Shown here: positions 63,020-64,000 of the stretch, one piece after another
How the letters are laid out: the number at the start of each line of letters is the position of its first letter
Numbering within the stretch: position 1 is the stretch's first letter
Source of the DNA: Flaccisagitta enflata
Taxonomy: Eukaryota > Chaetognatha > Sagittoidea > Aphragmophora
Length of the DNA stretch: 64,000 nucleotides
Assembly (NCBI GenBank): GCA_965153355.1
Contig: OZ231126.1
Span: 97,278,001-97,342,000 of the forward strand
Reading direction: 5' to 3'
Program-made: the position numbers and the translations under genes
Notes under the pieces: generated by a model
Databases searched by the model: none
What the model was told of the DNA's origin: nothing
What the model saw: the letters and a program-made list of their open reading frames with translations, nothing else

Positions 63020-63847
63020 CACTTAAGGACTGGAGTGGTGGTGGCGAGTCGGCCTTTAATTGATGAAGGATGAGTGTCAAAATAACGTCAAAACATTGAA
63101 TATCAAAACCAAATGTGCTTTGTGACCATTTGGAATGATGAGGGATGATCCCTAAATACTGGTGATCATTAACTGAGTTCTGGAAGCGTCGTTCTGGTGG
63201 TTTCACTGGAAATGGTCAAACATATTCGGGTCAGGTCCAGAAATCCGTTAGTAACTGTTAAAAAAACCTTTTCCATATCCAATGTTTAAATCCTATGGTA
63301 GTGAAATGGTACTCACATAACAATGTGAACCATAAAGAATATATAGAAACTAACAGTGATCACTTAACCATTTCACTATTCATACACAACATTTGTATTC
63401 CACCCTCACCGGCATCCCATGTCTATCGATATTCATTTGCGGAGTTCATTGGCTTATATTACGAATAAGTTATAACCATATGGTGATTAGCACGGAGAGT
63501 TATTTTTAATACCCAAAATATGATTCCTTCCATCTGTTTTCGTTGTGAATGAATTCGCTTGTGATCGTTTGGTTACGTTATAAATATCTTCCCCCGTGTC
63601 TATGGATGCTTTCGCATATATTTCATAATGAATGATTTTCTTGTGTATGTTTTTTTTCACCTCCCTCTGAGAGCTACCACTGTGAAGCATAATATTTGCT
63701 TTGATATGTAGCAGTTTTTTAAGCCTCATTTTGCTTGGGTTCAATATTTTCATAGGTTAGGCACTTTTCTTGTTATTTCTTTCATTCCTCTGTGTGTGTA
63801 TCAGAAAGCATGTCTTTGTGTGTACGTTGGAGACTGAAAGAAAGAAA

Positions 63848-63892
<45 letters not shown>

Positions 63893-64000
63893 CAGAGAGA
63901 CAGAGAGAGAAATTTTAAAAAGAGGTTTTTTCATCGTTTATGTTTCTTAAAGAGCGGCGTTTCATGAAAAGAAAATAAGAGGAAGTGTTGTCAACAATGA
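63020..64000. other. Stretch without a recognisable gene
   Basis: AT-rich with a (GA)n tract at 63848-63911. A 113-codon minus-strand frame (62865-63206) and an 88-codon frame (63487-63753) are not recognisable. Confidence 0.45.

Overview
This window looks like a repeat-dominated stretch of an invertebrate animal genome. The grounds are very long simple-sequence arrays, a decayed LINE reverse transcriptase, several families of short TIR elements with recognisable target-site duplications, and one plausible protein-coding exon ending in a canonical splice donor. I cannot name the phylum or species. No rRNA, tRNA, CRISPR or bacterial-type operon structure was seen. Most long open frames are translations of microsatellites or other low-complexity DNA and are not genes.

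Layout. 1-3.2 kb: compound microsatellites and degenerate repeated segments, with a hairpin-ended element at 2471-2734. 5.8-9.4 kb: a 3.57-kb inverted-repeat (foldback-like) element with a 4-bp target duplication. 11.5-14 kb: a TIR element carrying a minisatellite, then a LINE RT relic split by a 612-bp DNA element. 14.8-17.3 kb: a 22-bp minisatellite with a reiterated insert. 18-21 kb: CTTT, GA and GAA arrays. 21-25.2 kb: a cluster of small TIR elements. 26.6-29.1 kb: a compound GA/GT array and a 1.9-kb hAT-like element. 33-33.8 kb: a second hAT-like copy and hairpin-ended elements. 37.3-40.0 kb: 2.5 copies of a 1,066-bp satellite. 40.3-42.9 kb: a cluster of five hairpin-ended elements, one nested in another. 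44.9-47.3 kb: a 2.4-kb element with long TIRs. 47.7-48.3 kb: a second TA-flanked MITE. 51.0-51.6 kb: the best host exon (Ala/Ser/Pro-rich), followed by an intron containing a small MITE. 55.1-55.7 kb: a 640-bp AAC array. 57.1-58.5 kb: a 25-bp minisatellite. 58.9-64 kb: CT and CTTT arrays and a possible membrane-protein exon on the minus strand.

The most striking content is a dispersed family of about 25 short elements (130-500 bp). Each begins with a T-run, 'AG' and a terminal hairpin, has a GTCC/GTCGG-rich core, and ends with a box complementary to the start of its own 5' hairpin, then a second hairpin and TTGTT. Across subfamilies the arm sequences differ, but the 5' stem and the 3' box change together. 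The architecture (offset terminal inverted repeats, 3' palindrome, microsatellite core, T-rich targets) best fits non-autonomous Helitron2/Helentron-type elements (HINE/DINE-1-like). Three loci provide natural empty/filled comparisons, and several copies have grown private minisatellites. This assignment is inference; no transposase or Rep/helicase gene lies in the window.
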